DNA of 64,000 bases from Arthrobacter sp. S39 (GCF_004320525.1 NZ_SIHX01000001.1:620001-684000); one strand, 5' to 3'; shown: positions 1 through 11,419, counted from the stretch's first letter. Notes: generated from the sequence alone by a model not told the origin. Numbers and translations: made by a program.

Positions 1-930
1 AAGGTCATGCTCCGGCTCACCCCCGGCGTCCACGCCCACACGCACGAGTTCATTGCCACGGCCCACGAAGACCAGAAATTCGGCCTGTCCATGGCCGGCG
101 ACTCCACCGACAAGGCGGGCCTCTCCGCGGCCGAGGAGGCGGTGGCGGCAGCCTCTGCCCACCCCGGCATCGACCTGCTGGGCCTGCACTGCCACATCGG
201 CTCGCAGATCTTCGAGCCTGACGGTTTCGCGCTGGCCGCCGAAAAACTCCTGCGGTTCCTCGCGGCCGTGCAGGAGAAATACTCCATCGAACTGCCCGAG
301 CTGGACCTCGGCGGCGGCTACGGCATTGCCTACACCCCCGTTGACACCCCCCGCCCCGCAGCCGACATCGCGACGGCGATGGCCGCCGTCGTGCGTTCCA
401 CCTGCGCGGAGCTGGGCATCACGGCACCCCGGATCTCCATCGAACCGGGCCGCGCCATCGTGGGCAGCACCACCTTCACGCTGTACGAGGTGGGCACCCT
501 GAAAACCGTCCGCGTCGACGCCCCGGCCGACGCAGACGGCCAGGAGAACGTTACGCATCCGCGCCGCTATGTGTCAGTGGACGGCGGGATGAGCGATAAC
601 GCCCGCCCGGTGCTCTATGACGCTGATTATTCGGCGATTCTCGCCTCCCGCACCTCCGCGGCGTCCCCGCAGCTGTCCCGCGTAGTGGGCAAACATTGCG
701 AGAGCGGCGACATAGTTGTTAGAGATGTATATCTGCCCGAGGACGTGGCAGCCGGTGATCTGCTTGCTGTACCGGGTACCGGCGCCTACTGCTGGGCCCT
801 GTCAAGCAACTACAACTATCTGGCCCGGCCGGGCGTTGTCGCGGTGCGCGACGGATCTGCCCGGCTGATTGTCCGCGGGGAAACCGAAGAAGATCTGCTT
901 AACCGCGACATGGGAGTGCCGAATGACTGA
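1..930 (+). CDS. lysA: Diaminopimelate decarboxylase, C-terminal 309 residues (5' end outside window)
   Basis: PLP enzyme that decarboxylates meso-diaminopimelate to L-lysine, the last step of lysine synthesis. The frame is open from the first base of the window, so the N-terminal part of the alanine-racemase-fold barrel, with the PLP lysine, is missing. Visible family motifs in order are HCHIGSQ, LDLGGGYG, EPGRAIVG (phosphate binding), DGGMSDN and CESGD, which supplies the active-site cysteine from the C-terminal beta domain. The stop codon overlaps the start of hom by 8 bases, so lysine and threonine/methionine branch genes are probably co-transcribed. Confidence 0.97.
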   Translation, partial: KVMLRLTPGVHAHTHEFIATAHEDQKFGLSMAGDSTDKAGLSAAEEAVAAASAHPGIDLLGLHCHIGSQIFEPDGFALAAEKLLRFLAAVQEKYSIELPELDLGGGYGIAYTPVDTPRPAADIATAMAAVVRSTCAELGITAPRISIEPGRAIVGSTTFTLYEVGTLKTVRVDAPADADGQENVTHPRRYVSVDGGMSDNARPVLYDADYSAILASRTSAASPQLSRVVGKHCESGDIVVRDVYLPEDVAAGDLLAVPGTGAYCWALSSNYNYLARPGVVAVRDGSARLIVRGETEEDLLNRDMGVPND

Positions 931-2239
931 ATTGCGAACCCTGAAAGTAGCCCTGCTGGGCTGTGGCAACGTTGGGGCCCAGGTTGCGCGGATTCTCATT
1001 GAGGACGCCGACGCCCTTGCCGCCCGGACCGGTGCGCGCCTGCAGCTGAGCGGCATCGCCGTGCGCAACGTCAACGCCAAACGGGACGTGGAGCTTCCGC
1101 AGGAACTGTTCACCACCGACGCCGAGACCCTGGTCAAGGACGCAGACCTCGTGATCGAGCTGATGGGCGGCATCGAACCTGCCCGCACGCTGATCCTCTC
1201 GGCGCTGGAAAACGGCGCGTGCGTGGTGACCGGCAACAAGGCACTGCTCGCCCAGGATGGCCCCACCCTGTACGAGGCGGCTGACAAGGCCGGCGTGCAG
1301 CTGTCCTACGAAGCTGCCGTGGCCGGCGCCATCCCCATCCTGCGCCCCATCCGCGACAGCCTTTCCGGCGACCGGATCACCCGCGTACTGGGCATCGTCA
1401 ACGGCACCACCAACTTCATCCTTGACCAGATGGATTCCACCGGCGCCCAGTTCGCTGACGCCCTCGCCGAGGCCCAGCGCCTCGGCTACGCGGAAGCGGA
1501 CCCCACTGCCGACGTCGAAGGCCACGACGCAGCCGCCAAAGCTGCCATCCTGGCCACGCTGTCCTTCCACACGCGGTTCGCGCTGGAGAATGTCCACTGC
1601 GAAGGCATCACGTCTGTCAGCGCAGCCGATATCGCCGCGGCCAAGGACGCCGGTTTTGTCATCAAGCTGCTGGCCATCGCCGAGAAGCTGACCGACGCCG
1701 ACGGCAACGAAGGCGTCTCCGTCCGTGTGCACCCCACGCTGCTTCCCCGCGAGCACCCCCTGGCCGCCGTCCGCGGAGCGTTCAACGCCGTGTTCATCGA
1801 AGCGGAAAACGCCGGCGAGCTGATGTTCTATGGCCAGGGCGCCGGCGGCACCCCGACGGCGTCTGCCGTACTGGGTGACCTCGTCTCGGCCGCCCGCCGC
1901 CTGGTCCTGGGCGGACCCCAGCGCACCGAAACCACCACCGGCCACGTCCCTGCCCTGACCATCGAAGCGGCAACCACCAGCTACTACATCGGCCTCGACG
2001 TCGCCGACCAGCCGGGGGTCCTGGCCCGGATCGCCCAGCTGTTCGCCGAACACGGCGTGTCCATCGAAATCATGCGGCAGACCATCCACAAGGACGCTGA
2101 GTCCAACGTGGAATCAGCCGAACTGCGGATCGTCACCCACCGCGCATCAGAGGCTGCCCTTGCAGCCACCGTCGAGGCCGTGAAGGGCCTGGACGTCATC
2201 AATTCAGTTACATCCGTTCTGCGGGTAGAAGGAGTCTAA
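923..2239 (+). CDS. hom: Homoserine dehydrogenase
   Basis: NAD(P)H-dependent reduction of aspartate semialdehyde to homoserine, the branch point to threonine and methionine. The 438-residue protein has a Rossmann motif GCGNVGAQ near residue 13, the central catalytic/dimerisation domain (EADPTADVEGHDAAAK region), and a C-terminal ACT domain from about residue 353 (YYIGLDVADQPGVLARI), which in this family mediates threonine feedback inhibition. I chose the ATG at 923, preceded by GGGAG, because it gives the family N-terminus MTELRTLKVALLG. An upstream in-frame start at 869 lies inside lysA. thrC starts on the base after the stop. Confidence 0.97.
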   Translation: MTELRTLKVALLGCGNVGAQVARILIEDADALAARTGARLQLSGIAVRNVNAKRDVELPQELFTTDAETLVKDADLVIELMGGIEPARTLILSALENGACVVTGNKALLAQDGPTLYEAADKAGVQLSYEAAVAGAIPILRPIRDSLSGDRITRVLGIVNGTTNFILDQMDSTGAQFADALAEAQRLGYAEADPTADVEGHDAAAKAAILATLSFHTRFALENVHCEGITSVSAADIAAAKDAGFVIKLLAIAEKLTDADGNEGVSVRVHPTLLPREHPLAAVRGAFNAVFIEAENAGELMFYGQGAGGTPTASAVLGDLVSAARRLVLGGPQRTETTTGHVPALTIEAATTSYYIGLDVADQPGVLARIAQLFAEHGVSIEIMRQTIHKDAESNVESAELRIVTHRASEAALAATVEAVKGLDVINSVTSVLRVEGV

Positions 2240-3346
2240 GTGGCTCACCAATGGCGCGGCGTTATCCGCGAATACGCTGACCGTCTGCCCGTGACGGAAT
2301 CCACCAGGGTCATCACCCTGGGCGAGGGCGGGACCCCGCTGGTCCACGCGCAGAAGCTGTCCGAGCTCACCGGCTCCACCGTGTACCTGAAGGTGGAGGG
2401 GATGAACCCCACTGGCTCCTTCAAGGACCGCGGCATGACCATGGCCATGACGGCCGCCGTCGAGTCCGGCGCCAAGGCCGTAGTCTGCGCGTCCACCGGC
2501 AACACCTCTGCCTCCGCCGCAGCGTACGCCACGGCCGCCGGCCTGAAGTGCGCGGTGCTGGTCCCCGAGGGCAAGATCTCCATGGGCAAGCTCAGCCAGG
2601 CCATCGCACACGGCGCCACGCTGCTGCAGGTTGACGGCAACTTCGACAACTGCCTGGACATCGCGCGGAAGCTGGGGGAGTCCTACCCGGTCTTCCTGGT
2701 CAACTCCGTCAACCCCGCCCGCATCCAGGGCCAGAAGACCGGCGCCTTCGAGGTCGTGGACTCCCTGGGCGACGCCCCGGACATCCACGTCCTGCCCGTC
2801 GGCAACGCCGGCAACATCACCGCGTACTGGAAGGGCTACAAGGAATACTCGGCGCCGTTCGAGTCCGCGACCGCCGGCACCCTACCTGCCGTTTCCACCA
2901 AAACCCCCGTGATGTGGGGCTTCCAGGCCGCCGGTGCTGCGCCGTTCGTGGCAGGCCACCCCATCACCGAGCCGGACACCATCGCCACCGCCATCCGGAT
3001 CGGCAACCCCGCCTCCTGGGACGGTGCCATCGCCGCCCGCGACGAATCCGGCGGGCTCATTGACGCCGTGACCGACGAGCAAATCCTCGACGCGCACCGC
3101 TGGCTGTCCGCCCGCGAAGGCGTATTTGTGGAGCCCGGCTCCGCCGCCGGCGTCGCAGGCCTGCTCAAGAAGCACGCCGCCGGTGAGGTCCCTGCCGGAA
3201 AAACGATCGTCATCACCGTCACGGGCCACGGCCTCAAGGACCCTCAGTGGGCCCTGCGCACCGAAGACGGCAGTGAAGTGCAGCCGGTCAAGGTCTCCAA
3301 CGACGTTGTGACCGTTGCGGCCGAATTGGGACTGGAAGAAAAGTAA
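2240..3346 (+). CDS. thrC: Threonine synthase
   Basis: PLP enzyme converting O-phosphohomoserine to threonine. The 368-residue length fits the short class of threonine synthases. The PLP lysine is K62 in GSFKDRGM, followed by the substrate motif STGNTSAS and the phosphate loop PVGNAGN. The GTG start lies directly after the hom stop, with AGAAGGAG about 5 bases upstream inside the end of hom. It sits between hom and thrB, so the three form a threonine operon. Confidence 0.97.
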   Translation: MAHQWRGVIREYADRLPVTESTRVITLGEGGTPLVHAQKLSELTGSTVYLKVEGMNPTGSFKDRGMTMAMTAAVESGAKAVVCASTGNTSASAAAYATAAGLKCAVLVPEGKISMGKLSQAIAHGATLLQVDGNFDNCLDIARKLGESYPVFLVNSVNPARIQGQKTGAFEVVDSLGDAPDIHVLPVGNAGNITAYWKGYKEYSAPFESATAGTLPAVSTKTPVMWGFQAAGAAPFVAGHPITEPDTIATAIRIGNPASWDGAIAARDESGGLIDAVTDEQILDAHRWLSAREGVFVEPGSAAGVAGLLKKHAAGEVPAGKTIVITVTGHGLKDPQWALRTEDGSEVQPVKVSNDVVTVAAELGLEEK

Positions 3347-3348
3347 CC

Positions 3349-4323
3349 GTGGAAACCACCTCGCCCACCACTGTTGGACTGCCGCTCATCGAAGCCGGAC
3401 AACGCGTCACCGTCCGGGTCCCGGCCACCAGCGCCAACCTCGGTCCGGGATATGACAGCCTTGGCCTGGCCCTGGCGCTGCACGACACCCTGACAGTGGA
3501 GAGCCTCGAAACCGACGAACTGCAGTTCGAGCTCAGCGGCGAGGGTGCCGAAACGCTGCCGCGCGATGCCAGCCACCTGGTCATCCGGGCCATGGAAGCC
3601 GCTTTCGAGCGCCTGGGCTACCGCCACGGCGGCCTGAAGGTCACCGCCGAGAACGTCAACCCGCACGGCCGGGGCCTGGGCTCGTCGGCCTCGGCTGTGG
3701 TGGCTGCAGTCTCTGCAGCCAATGCCATGGTTCCGGAAGCCGGGCAGCGCGGGCGGGACTGGATCCTGCAGCTCACGAGTGAACTTGAAGGCCATCCGGA
3801 CAACGTCGCACCCGCCATTTTCGGCGGACTGGCGCTGTCCTGGCAGGACAGTGACCAGTACAGCAGCACGTGTGCCACCGTGGACGGGTCAGTGATCCCG
3901 ATTGTCGCGGTGCCCGATTACGAGCTGTCCACGGAGGCCGCCCGTGCGCTGCTCCCGGCCTCGGTGGGCCACCACGCCGCAGCCATGAATTCCGGCCGTG
4001 CGGCACTGCTCATCCACGCGCTGACGCAGAAGCCTGAATTCCTGCTCGCCGGCACCGAGGATTTCCTCCACCAGAGCTACCGCGCCGAGGCCATGCGGCC
4101 CAGCGCTGCCCTGATCAGTGCCCTGCGAAAAGCTGGCCACGCGGCCGTAGTTTCAGGTGCCGGACCCACCGTCCTGGTGCTGGCCCACGGCGAGGCTGAC
4201 GCTGCCGTGGTCCTGGACTTTATCGACGCGTTTACAGCGTCAAACACGCCGGACATCACCTGGCGGGTGCTGAAGCTGGCAGTGGACGTTGAAGGTGCTA
4301 AGGTGGACTTGCACCGGCGGTGA
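3349..4323 (+). CDS. thrB: Homoserine kinase (GHMP family)
   Basis: Phosphorylates homoserine with ATP to give the substrate of ThrC. It is a 324-residue GHMP kinase: N-terminal VRVPATSANLGPGYDSLGLAL, the ATP loop PHGRGLGSSAS at residues 105-115, and a C-terminal glycine-rich motif VSGAGPTVLVL. The GTG start is two bases after the thrC stop. About 300 non-coding bases follow before rho, and this appears to be the last gene of the lysA-hom-thrC-thrB run. Only a weak GC hairpin straddles the stop codon. Confidence 0.97.
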   Translation: METTSPTTVGLPLIEAGQRVTVRVPATSANLGPGYDSLGLALALHDTLTVESLETDELQFELSGEGAETLPRDASHLVIRAMEAAFERLGYRHGGLKVTAENVNPHGRGLGSSASAVVAAVSAANAMVPEAGQRGRDWILQLTSELEGHPDNVAPAIFGGLALSWQDSDQYSSTCATVDGSVIPIVAVPDYELSTEAARALLPASVGHHAAAMNSGRAALLIHALTQKPEFLLAGTEDFLHQSYRAEAMRPSAALISALRKAGHAAVVSGAGPTVLVLAHGEADAAVVLDFIDAFTASNTPDITWRVLKLAVDVEGAKVDLHRR

Positions 4324-4620
4324 TTCCGCCTATCTGATCTGCAACTGCTCTCAGTTGCTACTTGATCTCCTACTGCGCAACATCTCCCGGTGCCGCCTGC
4401 TTGGTCTGTCGCAGGAATCTGCAGCATGAAGTGTCTGCCCCTGAACCGTCAGTCCAGCGTTCCGCCATTAATCGGAGCGTGGGTGAATCAGTATCCGGCC
4501 CTGCTGGCCGAAATCCAACCGGCAAGGCCGAATTTACGGCTGCAGATCTGAACTGCAGCCCAGATCAAATCATCGCGTCCAGCTCCCAGTCTGGACGCCG
4601 TCGAGGGGGAAGGATCCTTC
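4324..4620 (+). promoter_or_regulatory. Long structured leader of rho
   Basis: This is a 297-base stretch with no conserved gene. It holds a 7-bp hairpin GCAACTG-CTCT-CAGTTGC (4341-4358), a short ORF with a Shine-Dalgarno sequence (4426-4551), and an 8-bp hairpin GGCTGCAG/CTGCAGCC (4538-4560) whose loop contains that ORF's stop codon. The rho ribosome-binding site GGGGGAAGGA follows at 4606-4615. Bacterial rho genes are commonly autoregulated through long leaders; that this leader attenuates rho is inference. I could not place a convincing promoter. Confidence 0.5.
4426..4551 (+). CDS. Possible 41-residue leader peptide upstream of rho
   Basis: ATG with AGGAA 8 bases upstream opens a 42-codon frame starting MKCLPLNRQSS and ending NLRLQI. 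I recognise no domain. Its TGA (4549-4551) falls in the loop of the 4538-4560 hairpin, so a terminating ribosome would be expected to disturb that hairpin. E. coli rho is also preceded by a short leader ORF (rhoL), but I see no sequence similarity. It may simply be a chance ORF in a leader. Confidence 0.3.
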   Translation: MKCLPLNRQSSVPPLIGAWVNQYPALLAEIQPARPNLRLQI

Positions 4621-6858
<2,238 letters not shown>

Positions 6859-6867
6859 CTGCGCCCA

Positions 6868-6911
6868 CCGCTCAAAATATGCCGGCCTGATGGCCGGCAT
6901 ATTTTGGGCGG
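6868..6911 (+). terminator. Strong stem-loop after rho
   Basis: A 20-bp stem (left arm 6868-6887, right arm 6892-6911) with loop TGAT pairs completely if one G-U is allowed. No U-run follows, so it may work as a hairpin-only terminator or as a 3'-end stabiliser. It separates rho from a likely prfA promoter. Confidence 0.7.
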
Positions 6912-6934
6912 TTCGTCGTTAAGTCCCCTGAAAC

Positions 6935-6940
6935 TAGACT
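6935..6940 (+). promoter_or_regulatory. Candidate -10 element of prfA
   Basis: TAGACT lies 26 bases before the prfA start and just after the rho stem-loop, which would leave a leader of about 20 nt containing the GAAAGAGG ribosome-binding site. The -35 region (TTCGTC, 17-nt spacing) is a poor match. Confidence 0.4.
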
Positions 6941-6966
6941 TGTAAGAGTCGAAAGAGGTTTTGAAA

Positions 6967-8040
6967 ATGTTTGAGTCCGTACAGGGCCTGCTTGATGAGC
7001 ATGATGCTATCCAGGCGCAGCTTGGTGATCCTGCTGTATATGCTGACCAGCGGCTGGCCCGGAAGCTGGGGCGGCGGTCTGCCCAGCTGAACGGCATTGT
7101 TGAGGCGTATCACAAGTGGGAGGCCATCCAGGATGACCTGGCCGCCGCCAAGGAGATGGCGGGGGAGGACCCTGAATTTGCTGCCGAGGTGCCTGAACTT
7201 GAGGCTGCCTTGGAGAATGCCTTTGCGAAACTTCGCCGGTTGCTCATTCCCCGCGACCCTGACGATGCCCGCAACGTGATCCTTGAGGTGAAGGGCGGCG
7301 AAGGCGGCGACGAGGCTGCGCTGTTCGCCGGCGATCTCCTGCGGATGTACACCCGGTACGCGGAGTCACGCGGCTGGAAGACCGAACTTATCTCCGCGAC
7401 GGAGTCGGACCTGGGCGGGTACAAGGACGTCCAGATGGCCGTCAAAGGCAACTCGAACGATCCTGCCGAGGGTGTCTACGCCCGGCTCAAGTTCGAGGGC
7501 GGTGTGCACCGCGTCCAGCGTGTGCCCGTCACCGAATCGCAGGGCCGGATCCACACCTCGGCCGCCGGCGTCCTTGTCCTTCCGGAAGTTGACGAGCCCG
7601 AAGAGCTCGAAATCAACCAGAACGACCTCAAGATCGACGTCTACCGGTCCTCCGGTCCCGGCGGGCAGTCCGTGAACACCACCGACTCCGCCGTCCGCAT
7701 CACCCACCTGCCCACGGGCATCGTGGTGGCCATGCAGAACGAAAAGTCGCAGCTGCAGAACCGCGAAGCCGGCATGCGCGTCCTGCGGGCCCGCATCCTC
7801 GCGCACATGCAGGAGCAGATCGACGCCGAGAACTCGGCCCAGCGCAAATCGCAGATCCGCACGATGGACCGCTCGGAGCGCATCCGCACCTACAACTACC
7901 CGGAAAACCGGATCGCGGACCACCGCACCGGCTACAAGGCGTACAACCTGGACCAGGTCATGAACGGCGACCTGGAGCCCGTAATCCAGTCCGCCATCGA
8001 GATGGACGAACAGGCACGCCTGGACGCCATCGGCGAATAG
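6967..8040 (+). CDS. prfA: Peptide chain release factor 1
   Basis: Recognises UAA and UAG and triggers peptidyl-tRNA hydrolysis. The 357-residue protein has the GGQ motif at 232-234 ([12 protein letters not shown]). The codon-reading tripeptide is PVT at 187-189, the PxT form that marks RF1 rather than RF2. I chose the ATG at 6967 because AGAGG ends 8 bases upstream. An in-frame TTG at 6961 is too close to that ribosome-binding site. prmC, which methylates the GGQ glutamine, follows after 12 bases. Confidence 0.98.
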   Translation: MFESVQGLLDEHDAIQAQLGDPAVYADQRLARKLGRRSAQLNGIVEAYHKWEAIQDDLAAAKEMAGEDPEFAAEVPELEAALENAFAKLRRLLIPRDPDDARNVILEVKGGEGGDEAALFAGDLLRMYTRYAESRGWKTELISATESDLGGYKDVQMAVKGNSNDPAEGVYARLKFEGGVHRVQRVPVTESQGRIHTSAAGVLVLPEVDEPEELEINQNDLKIDVYRSSGPGGQSVNTTDSAVRITHLPTGIVVAMQNEKSQLQNREAGMRVLRARILAHMQEQIDAENSAQRKSQIRTMDRSERIRTYNYPENRIADHRTGYKAYNLDQVMNGDLEPVIQSAIEMDEQARLDAIGE

Positions 8041-8052
8041 CCGCCTGAACAG

Positions 8053-8919
8053 ATGACTGGTTCGGGGCAGACTCTCGCGGCGGCCGTCACAGAGGCGACC
8101 GCCATCCTGGCGCAAGCCGGTGTGCCCAGCCCGCGCGTTGACGCGGAGCTGCTCGCCGACCATCTGCTCGGGGTTGGCCTTGGCCGGCTCCGGGCGATGA
8201 TGCTGGGGGATTCCCCGGCACCGGAAGGCTACGCCGACCTCGTGGCCGAACGGGCCCAGCGGACCCCGCTGCAGCACATCACCGGTGTGGCGTATTTCCG
8301 CTACCTGGAGCTCGCCGTCGGACCCGGTGTCTTTATCCCGCGGCCTGAAACGGAGTCCGTCGTCCAGCTCGTCATTGACCACGTCAAAGGAATGGCGCAC
8401 CCCCGGATCGTGGATTTGGGCACCGGTTCGGGGGCGATTGCCGGTTCCATTGCGCACGAGGTTCCCGGCGCGGAAGTGCACGCCGTGGAGTACAGCCCCT
8501 TCGCGCACGCCTGGGCGGAAAAGAACCTGGCACCCCTGGGCGTCAGGCTCGTCCTGGGGGACCTCCGGGACGCACTGCCCGAGTACAACGGAACCTTCGA
8601 CGTCGTGATTTCCAATCCGCCCTATATCCCGGCCGAAGCCATCCCCAACGAGCCCGAGGTTGCGCTCCACGATCCGCCGGAAGCGCTGTACGGCGGGGGA
8701 GCGGACGGCATGGAACTCCCGACGGCGGCGGCAGCCTCGGCAGCGCGGCTGCTGGTTCCCGGCGGCTACTTCGTGATGGAACACGCCGAAGTACAGGCCG
8801 GCTGGATCAAAGCCATGCTGTCCCGGGCCGGCGTGTGGACCGGAATCACCACCCACCTGGACCTCAACGGCAAGGAACGCGCCACCAGTGCACTGCTTTC
8901 CGGCCCTGACCACGAGTGA
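8053..8919 (+). CDS. prmC: Release factor glutamine N5-methyltransferase
   Basis: SAM-dependent enzyme that methylates the GGQ glutamine of release factors and raises termination efficiency. The 288-residue protein has a helical N-terminal domain, the SAM motif VDLGTGSGAIAGS and the catalytic NPPY motif at residues 188-191 (SNPPYIP). Its position directly after prfA is the usual arrangement. The ATG start follows the prfA stop by 12 bases. Confidence 0.97.
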   Translation: MTGSGQTLAAAVTEATAILAQAGVPSPRVDAELLADHLLGVGLGRLRAMMLGDSPAPEGYADLVAERAQRTPLQHITGVAYFRYLELAVGPGVFIPRPETESVVQLVIDHVKGMAHPRIVDLGTGSGAIAGSIAHEVPGAEVHAVEYSPFAHAWAEKNLAPLGVRLVLGDLRDALPEYNGTFDVVISNPPYIPAEAIPNEPEVALHDPPEALYGGGADGMELPTAAAASAARLLVPGGYFVMEHAEVQAGWIKAMLSRAGVWTGITTHLDLNGKERATSALLSGPDHE

Positions 8920-8934
8920 TGAAAGAATAAGCCA

Positions 8935-9768
8935 GTGACCACAACCTACAACTGCACGTCAGAGGACCAGCGCGCCCTGGGGCTGGAACACGCCCAGCGC
9001 GCCATCAGCGAACAGAAATGCGTGGTGTTCCCCACGGACACGGTCTACGGGATCGCCGCGGACGCCTTTTCGCCGCAGGCCGTCACCATGCTGCTGGTCT
9101 CCAAGGGGCGCGGCCGCAGCATGCCGCCGCCGGTGCTCATCCCGCGGATCAACGCCCTCGACGGGCTCGCCACCGATGTTTCGGCAGACGCCCGCAAACT
9201 CGCCGAGGCATTCTGGCCCGGCGGACTGACCCTGATCCTGCACGCCCAGCCGTCCCTGGACTGGGACCTGGGCGACACCAAGGGAACCGTTGCCCTGCGG
9301 ATGCCCGCGGACGAAGTGGCCCAGGAACTGCTCACGCTGACCGGTCCGCTGGCGGTTTCGTCGGCCAACCGCACCGGCCACGCCGCCGCGCAGACCGCAG
9401 CCGACGCACGCGAGCAGCTCGCCGAGTCCGTCGAGGTCTACCTTGAAGGCGGATTCCGGCCGCTGGAGGGCACCGAGGGTGTCCCCTCGACGATTGTTGA
9501 TGCCACCGGGCCGCTGCTCCGCGTCGTCCGGAACGGCGCCGTCTCGCTCCAGCAGCTGCGGGAGCACGTTCCCGGCGTGCTGGGGCTCGGGGAAATCCCG
9601 ATGGCCGAGGAACCTGCGGAAGAGCCCGCGGACGAAGTACCCGTGACCGAAGCTTCGCCGGATGAAACCCCCGTGGCTGAAGCGCCCGTGACCGAAGCTT
9701 CGACGGACGAAACCCCCGTGGCTGACCCTTCGACGCACGAATCGCCCACACAGGAGCCGCGCCCTTGA
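8935..9768 (+). CDS. ywlC: L-threonylcarbamoyladenylate synthase (Sua5/YciO/YrdC family) with acidic tail
   Basis: Makes threonylcarbamoyl-AMP from threonine, bicarbonate and ATP for the t6A37 modification of ANN-decoding tRNAs. The YrdC-like core (about residues 10-215) shows FPTDTVYGIA, SKGRGRSMPP, TVALRMPAD, SSANRTGHAA and GTEGVPSTIVD. There is no full Sua5 C-terminal domain. Instead about 55 residues of Glu/Pro/Thr/Val-rich low complexity follow, containing a 15-residue tandem repeat. GTG start 15 bases after prmC. The stop overlaps the next start by one base (TGATG). Confidence 0.93.
   Translation: MTTTYNCTSEDQRALGLEHAQRAISEQKCVVFPTDTVYGIAADAFSPQAVTMLLVSKGRGRSMPPPVLIPRINALDGLATDVSADARKLAEAFWPGGLTLILHAQPSLDWDLGDTKGTVALRMPADEVAQELLTLTGPLAVSSANRTGHAAAQTAADAREQLAESVEVYLEGGFRPLEGTEGVPSTIVDATGPLLRVVRNGAVSLQQLREHVPGVLGLGEIPMAEEPAEEPADEVPVTEASPDETPVAEAPVTEASTDETPVADPSTHESPTQEPRP
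9640..9729 (+). repeat. Two tandem 45-bp repeats in the ywlC tail
   Basis: Units 9640-9684 and 9685-9729 each encode 15 residues of the form PVTEAS(P/T)DETPVA(E/D)(A/P) and differ by a few bases. They lengthen an acidic, probably disordered tail and could vary in copy number between strains. Confidence 0.8.
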
Positions 9769-10526
9769 TGACTCTGCTCCGCCAGCGCATCCCCGTCCTG
9801 GGGGTCGACGCCACGCCCCTGAAAGTCGACGAACTGATCGCTGTCCTTGAACGGTTCGTTGACGACGGCGGCACACGGACCGTCGTCGGCCACAACCTCC
9901 ACAGCGTCACACTGACGCATTCCGATCCCGGCTTCCGCCGGCTCTATGAGGACAGCGACGTGGTGCTCCTGGACGGGGCGCCCGTGCTGTGGCTCTGGAG
10001 CCGGACCGGCCAGGCCGCCGGACCCGTCATGGAGTACCGGCTCGGCTCAACCGACTGGATTCCTGCACTCGGGCAACTGGCAGGACTGGAACGGATCGCC
10101 GTGGTCGGGGCCGGTTCGGAAGCAAACGCCAAGGCCGTAGCGAGGCTGGAGGACATTGTCCCCGCCGCCACCGTCACAGGCTTTCCAGGCGAAGGATGGA
10201 ACGACGACGTCGAAGCGGCCGCTGCGGAGTGGCTCACTGAGCAGCGTCCCCAGTTGGTCCTGCTCGGACTGGGCATGCCCCTGCAGGAGTCAGTGCTGCA
10301 GCGCAGGCTCGATTCCCTTCCGCCGGCCATCTACTGCGCCGTGGGCGGAGCGATCGAGCAGCTCGCCGGAATCCAGAAGCTGGCGCCGCGCTGGCTGGGC
10401 CGGTTGGGGCTGGAATGGGCCTGGCGCCTGCTCCTGCATCCGCGCCGGGTGGCCTACCGTGTCTTCGGCGAGCCGTGGGTCCTGCTGTGGCACCTCGCCA
10501 GGCGCCGCTTCAGGGGAACCCCCTAG
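9768..10526 (+). CDS. WecG/TagA/CpsF-family glycosyltransferase (GT26)
   Basis: Membrane-associated transferase family that adds a second sugar (such as N-acetylmannosamine) to undecaprenyl-PP-linked GlcNAc in wall polymer or polysaccharide synthesis. The 252-residue protein shows the GT26 pattern: HNLHSVTL, DVVLLDGAPVLW, VVGAGSEANAKA, LGLGMPLQE and a C-terminal RWLGRLGLEWAWRLL-HPRR. I took the ATG at 9768 (TGATG overlap with ywlC); an adjacent TTG at 9765 is possible. A WecA-type enzyme for the first step is encoded at 11712-12824. The exact sugar cannot be read from sequence. Its 3' end overlaps the convergent GT2 gene by 4 bases. Confidence 0.85.
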   Translation: MTLLRQRIPVLGVDATPLKVDELIAVLERFVDDGGTRTVVGHNLHSVTLTHSDPGFRRLYEDSDVVLLDGAPVLWLWSRTGQAAGPVMEYRLGSTDWIPALGQLAGLERIAVVGAGSEANAKAVARLEDIVPAATVTGFPGEGWNDDVEAAAAEWLTEQRPQLVLLGLGMPLQESVLQRRLDSLPPAIYCAVGGAIEQLAGIQKLAPRWLGRLGLEWAWRLLLHPRRVAYRVFGEPWVLLWHLARRRFRGTP

Positions 10527-11419
10527 AACTTCTGGTCCTCCAGGGGAGCGAAGCCCTTGGCACGCAGTCCGGTGCTGAAGGACCTGGCCCAGTCGAGGAA
10601 GCCCTTGAGGTCACGGCGCTGCGCAAAATAGCCGACGTAACCTCCGACGTCGGCCACAAAGGACTTGACCCGGAAGTACCGGCGGATCAGGTAGCCGCGG
10701 TTGCGGTAGTAGTAGTACCGCTTGAAGGCCGACTCCGGGACGATGACATGCCAGCCGGCGCCATAGACGTGCTTGGTCTCGGAGAAGGCATGAGGGTGCG
10801 TGATGGCGGTGGTGGTGACAGTGCCGAACCTGATGCCCGCCTTGCGGAGCCGGATGGTGAAGTCCACTTCGTCGCCGCGGATAAAGAGGCGCATGTCCGG
10901 CAGGCCCACCTTGAAAAAGACGTCAGACCGGATCAGCGCACCGTTAAAGAAGTGTCCGTCGTCGGGGAGGAAGCCGACCTTTTCCAGTTCCGCACGGTCA
11001 TGCGTGACTTTTCCGTCGAGCCGGAAGAAGAAGGAGAGCCGGTCCGGCTGGCCCGGTGCCACCACGAGGGGGACCACGGCCTCGAGGCCGCGGGCCTCAG
11101 CCTCGCGCAGCAGCGTGGCCAGGCATTCCGGGTCCGCCGGCTCGGCGTCGTCGTCCATCATCCAGATCCACTCCGCACCGCTGGCGACGGCCTTGAGCGC
11201 TGCGAGGGCGAAGCCTCCGGCGCCGCCGAGGTTCGCTTCCGAACGCACGTAGTCCACGTTGGAATGCTTCGAGGCGACCTCACGGGCCGGAACGGTGCCG
11301 CTGTCAATCAGGCAGATGGTGTCCACGGATGCGGACTGGGCGTTGATGGCGTCCAGCAGGACGGACAGCTCTTTGTGACGGTCAAATGTCACGGCGGCGA
11401 CTGCAACCCGGAGGGGCAT
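10523..11419 (-). CDS. Family 2 glycosyltransferase
   Basis: GT-A fold transferase of 298 residues, probably cytoplasmic or membrane-peripheral, acting on a cell-surface glycan. It begins VAVAAVTFDRHKELSVLLDAI, carries the nucleotide-sugar metal motif WMMDDDAEP near residue 90 and a HFFNGALI stretch typical of rhamnosyl- or galactofuranosyl-type transferases. I see no clear membrane span. The ATG is preceded by GAAAGGA. It is the only minus-strand gene in the first 25 kb and converges on the WecG-type gene, so it is transcribed separately from its functional neighbours. Sugar donor unknown. Confidence 0.85.
   Translation of the reverse strand: MPLRVAVAAVTFDRHKELSVLLDAINAQSASVDTICLIDSGTVPAREVASKHSNVDYVRSEANLGGAGGFALAALKAVASGAEWIWMMDDDAEPADPECLATLLREAEARGLEAVVPLVVAPGQPDRLSFFFRLDGKVTHDRAELEKVGFLPDDGHFFNGALIRSDVFFKVGLPDMRLFIRGDEVDFTIRLRKAGIRFGTVTTTAITHPHAFSETKHVYGAGWHVIVPESAFKRYYYYRNRGYLIRRYFRVKSFVADVGGYVGYFAQRRDLKGFLDWARSFSTGLRAKGFAPLEDQKF

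Noticed and set aside
869..922. Longer N-terminus for homoserine dehydrogenase
   Set aside because: The 18 extra residues lie inside lysA, have no ribosome-binding site and do not resemble the family. The ATG at 923 has GGGAG upstream and the correct N-terminus.
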